Shown here in pieces: positions 51,643-51,712 of a stretch of 51,712 bases of DNA. Source of the DNA: Rhizobium mesoamericanum STM3625 (GTDB lineage Bacteria; Pseudomonadota; Alphaproteobacteria; Rhizobiales; Rhizobiaceae); contig NZ_HF536772.1 in NCBI RefSeq assembly GCF_000312665.1, forward strand, positions 446,986 to 498,697, written 5' to 3'. A program made the position numbers and the translations under genes. A model generated the notes under the pieces. The model saw only the letters and a list, made by a program, of their open reading frames with translations. It was not told the DNA's origin and ran no database searches. The first letter of the stretch is position 1; each line of letters starts with the position of its first letter.

Positions 51643-51712
51643 TTAGGCCACGTGCCGGGCGAGCGCGCAGCGTGACCAGAGCGAATGCAGGGCGTCGACG
51701 AGATGCTCGATG
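51643..51712 (-). CDS. hemA: 5-aminolevulinate synthase, C-terminal end (partial)
   Basis: The minus-strand frame entering the window ends with IEHLVDALHSLWSRCALARH followed by VA and a TAA stop. This matches the C-terminal tail of alphaproteobacterial HemA, a PLP enzyme condensing glycine and succinyl-CoA in heme and cobalamin precursor synthesis. Its position beside dxr is a known rhizobial order. Only 22 residues are visible, so the call leans on context. Confidence 0.75.
   Translation of the reverse strand, partial: IEHLVDALHSLWSRCALARHVA

Noticed and set aside
1..51712. CRISPR arrays, insertion sequences, prophage genes
   Set aside because: No regularly spaced direct repeats, transposase motifs or phage structural genes were seen in the window.

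Overview
This window is chromosomal DNA from an alphaproteobacterium of the Rhizobiaceae, most likely an Ensifer/Sinorhizobium or close relative. The evidence is the GC-rich coding style, near-continuous coding with 4-base ATGA overlaps, aerobic-type CobS/CobT cobaltochelatase subunits, CpdR next to hpt, a Porin_2-type porin, a Rhizobiales intergenic palindrome, and gene orders I recall from S. meliloti (etfA-hbdA, tlpA-argH-lptM-lysA, aroK-aroB-corC, dxr-hemA). No prophage, insertion sequence or CRISPR array was found. One tRNA (Arg, CCT) is present.

Layout. 1-1080: end of etfA and hbdA. 1081-3900: a sparsely coding pocket with a charged hypothetical protein, a GFA-fold protein and a thioredoxin-fold redoxin; it looks like accessory DNA between hbdA and tlpA. 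3909-10517: tlpA, argH, a LptM-type lipoprotein, lysA and a very large TIGR02302-type membrane protein. 10637-13368: small secreted or unknown proteins, cpdR, hpt and a membrane-anchored hypothetical. 13544-18482: ftsE-ftsX, a YdcF-type protein, a PlsC-type acyltransferase, a ChaC-type cyclotransferase and a DUF2125 protein. 18495-24366: tyrC-hisC and a methyltransferase on the minus strand, gloB and a DUF985 cupin on the plus strand, then an EamA exporter and a DUF3108 protein. 24484-26980: rpmB with a clear promoter and terminator, a queuosine-precursor transporter preceded by a candidate preQ1-I riboswitch, and a porin. 27157-32036: cobS, cobT, a phytase-like secreted protein and a DnaJ-domain protein. 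32137-39994: bolA-like, DUF2938, aroK-aroB-corC, a new 58-aa membrane protein before xerD, accA, an L,D-transpeptidase and a TusA-like protein. 39996-43728: a His-rich COG0523 GTPase with a D,D-carboxypeptidase, an M20 amidohydrolase and tRNA-Arg. 43867-49642: a small Gly/Pro-rich protein and the accessory metabolic cluster described below. 49812-51712: a 48-aa membrane peptide, a BON protein, dxr and the end of hemA.

The most notable accessory system lies at 44250-49642. A four-gene minus-strand operon encodes a membrane diiron (His-box) hydroxylase, a MocE-type Rieske ferredoxin, an FAD ferredoxin reductase and a divergent PanB-like protein that lacks the canonical Mg-binding and substrate-binding residues. 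It is transcribed divergently from a LacI-type regulator whose leader carries a perfect 9-bp inverted repeat, and a ThuA-domain gene follows convergently. The first three genes match the three-component architecture of rhizopine mocDEF; the substrate here is unknown. The second notable element is a pseudoknot-forming leader that appears to sequester the ribosome-binding site and start codon of the queuosine-precursor transporter.

All assignments come from reading the sequence and remembered family motifs; no database search was run.
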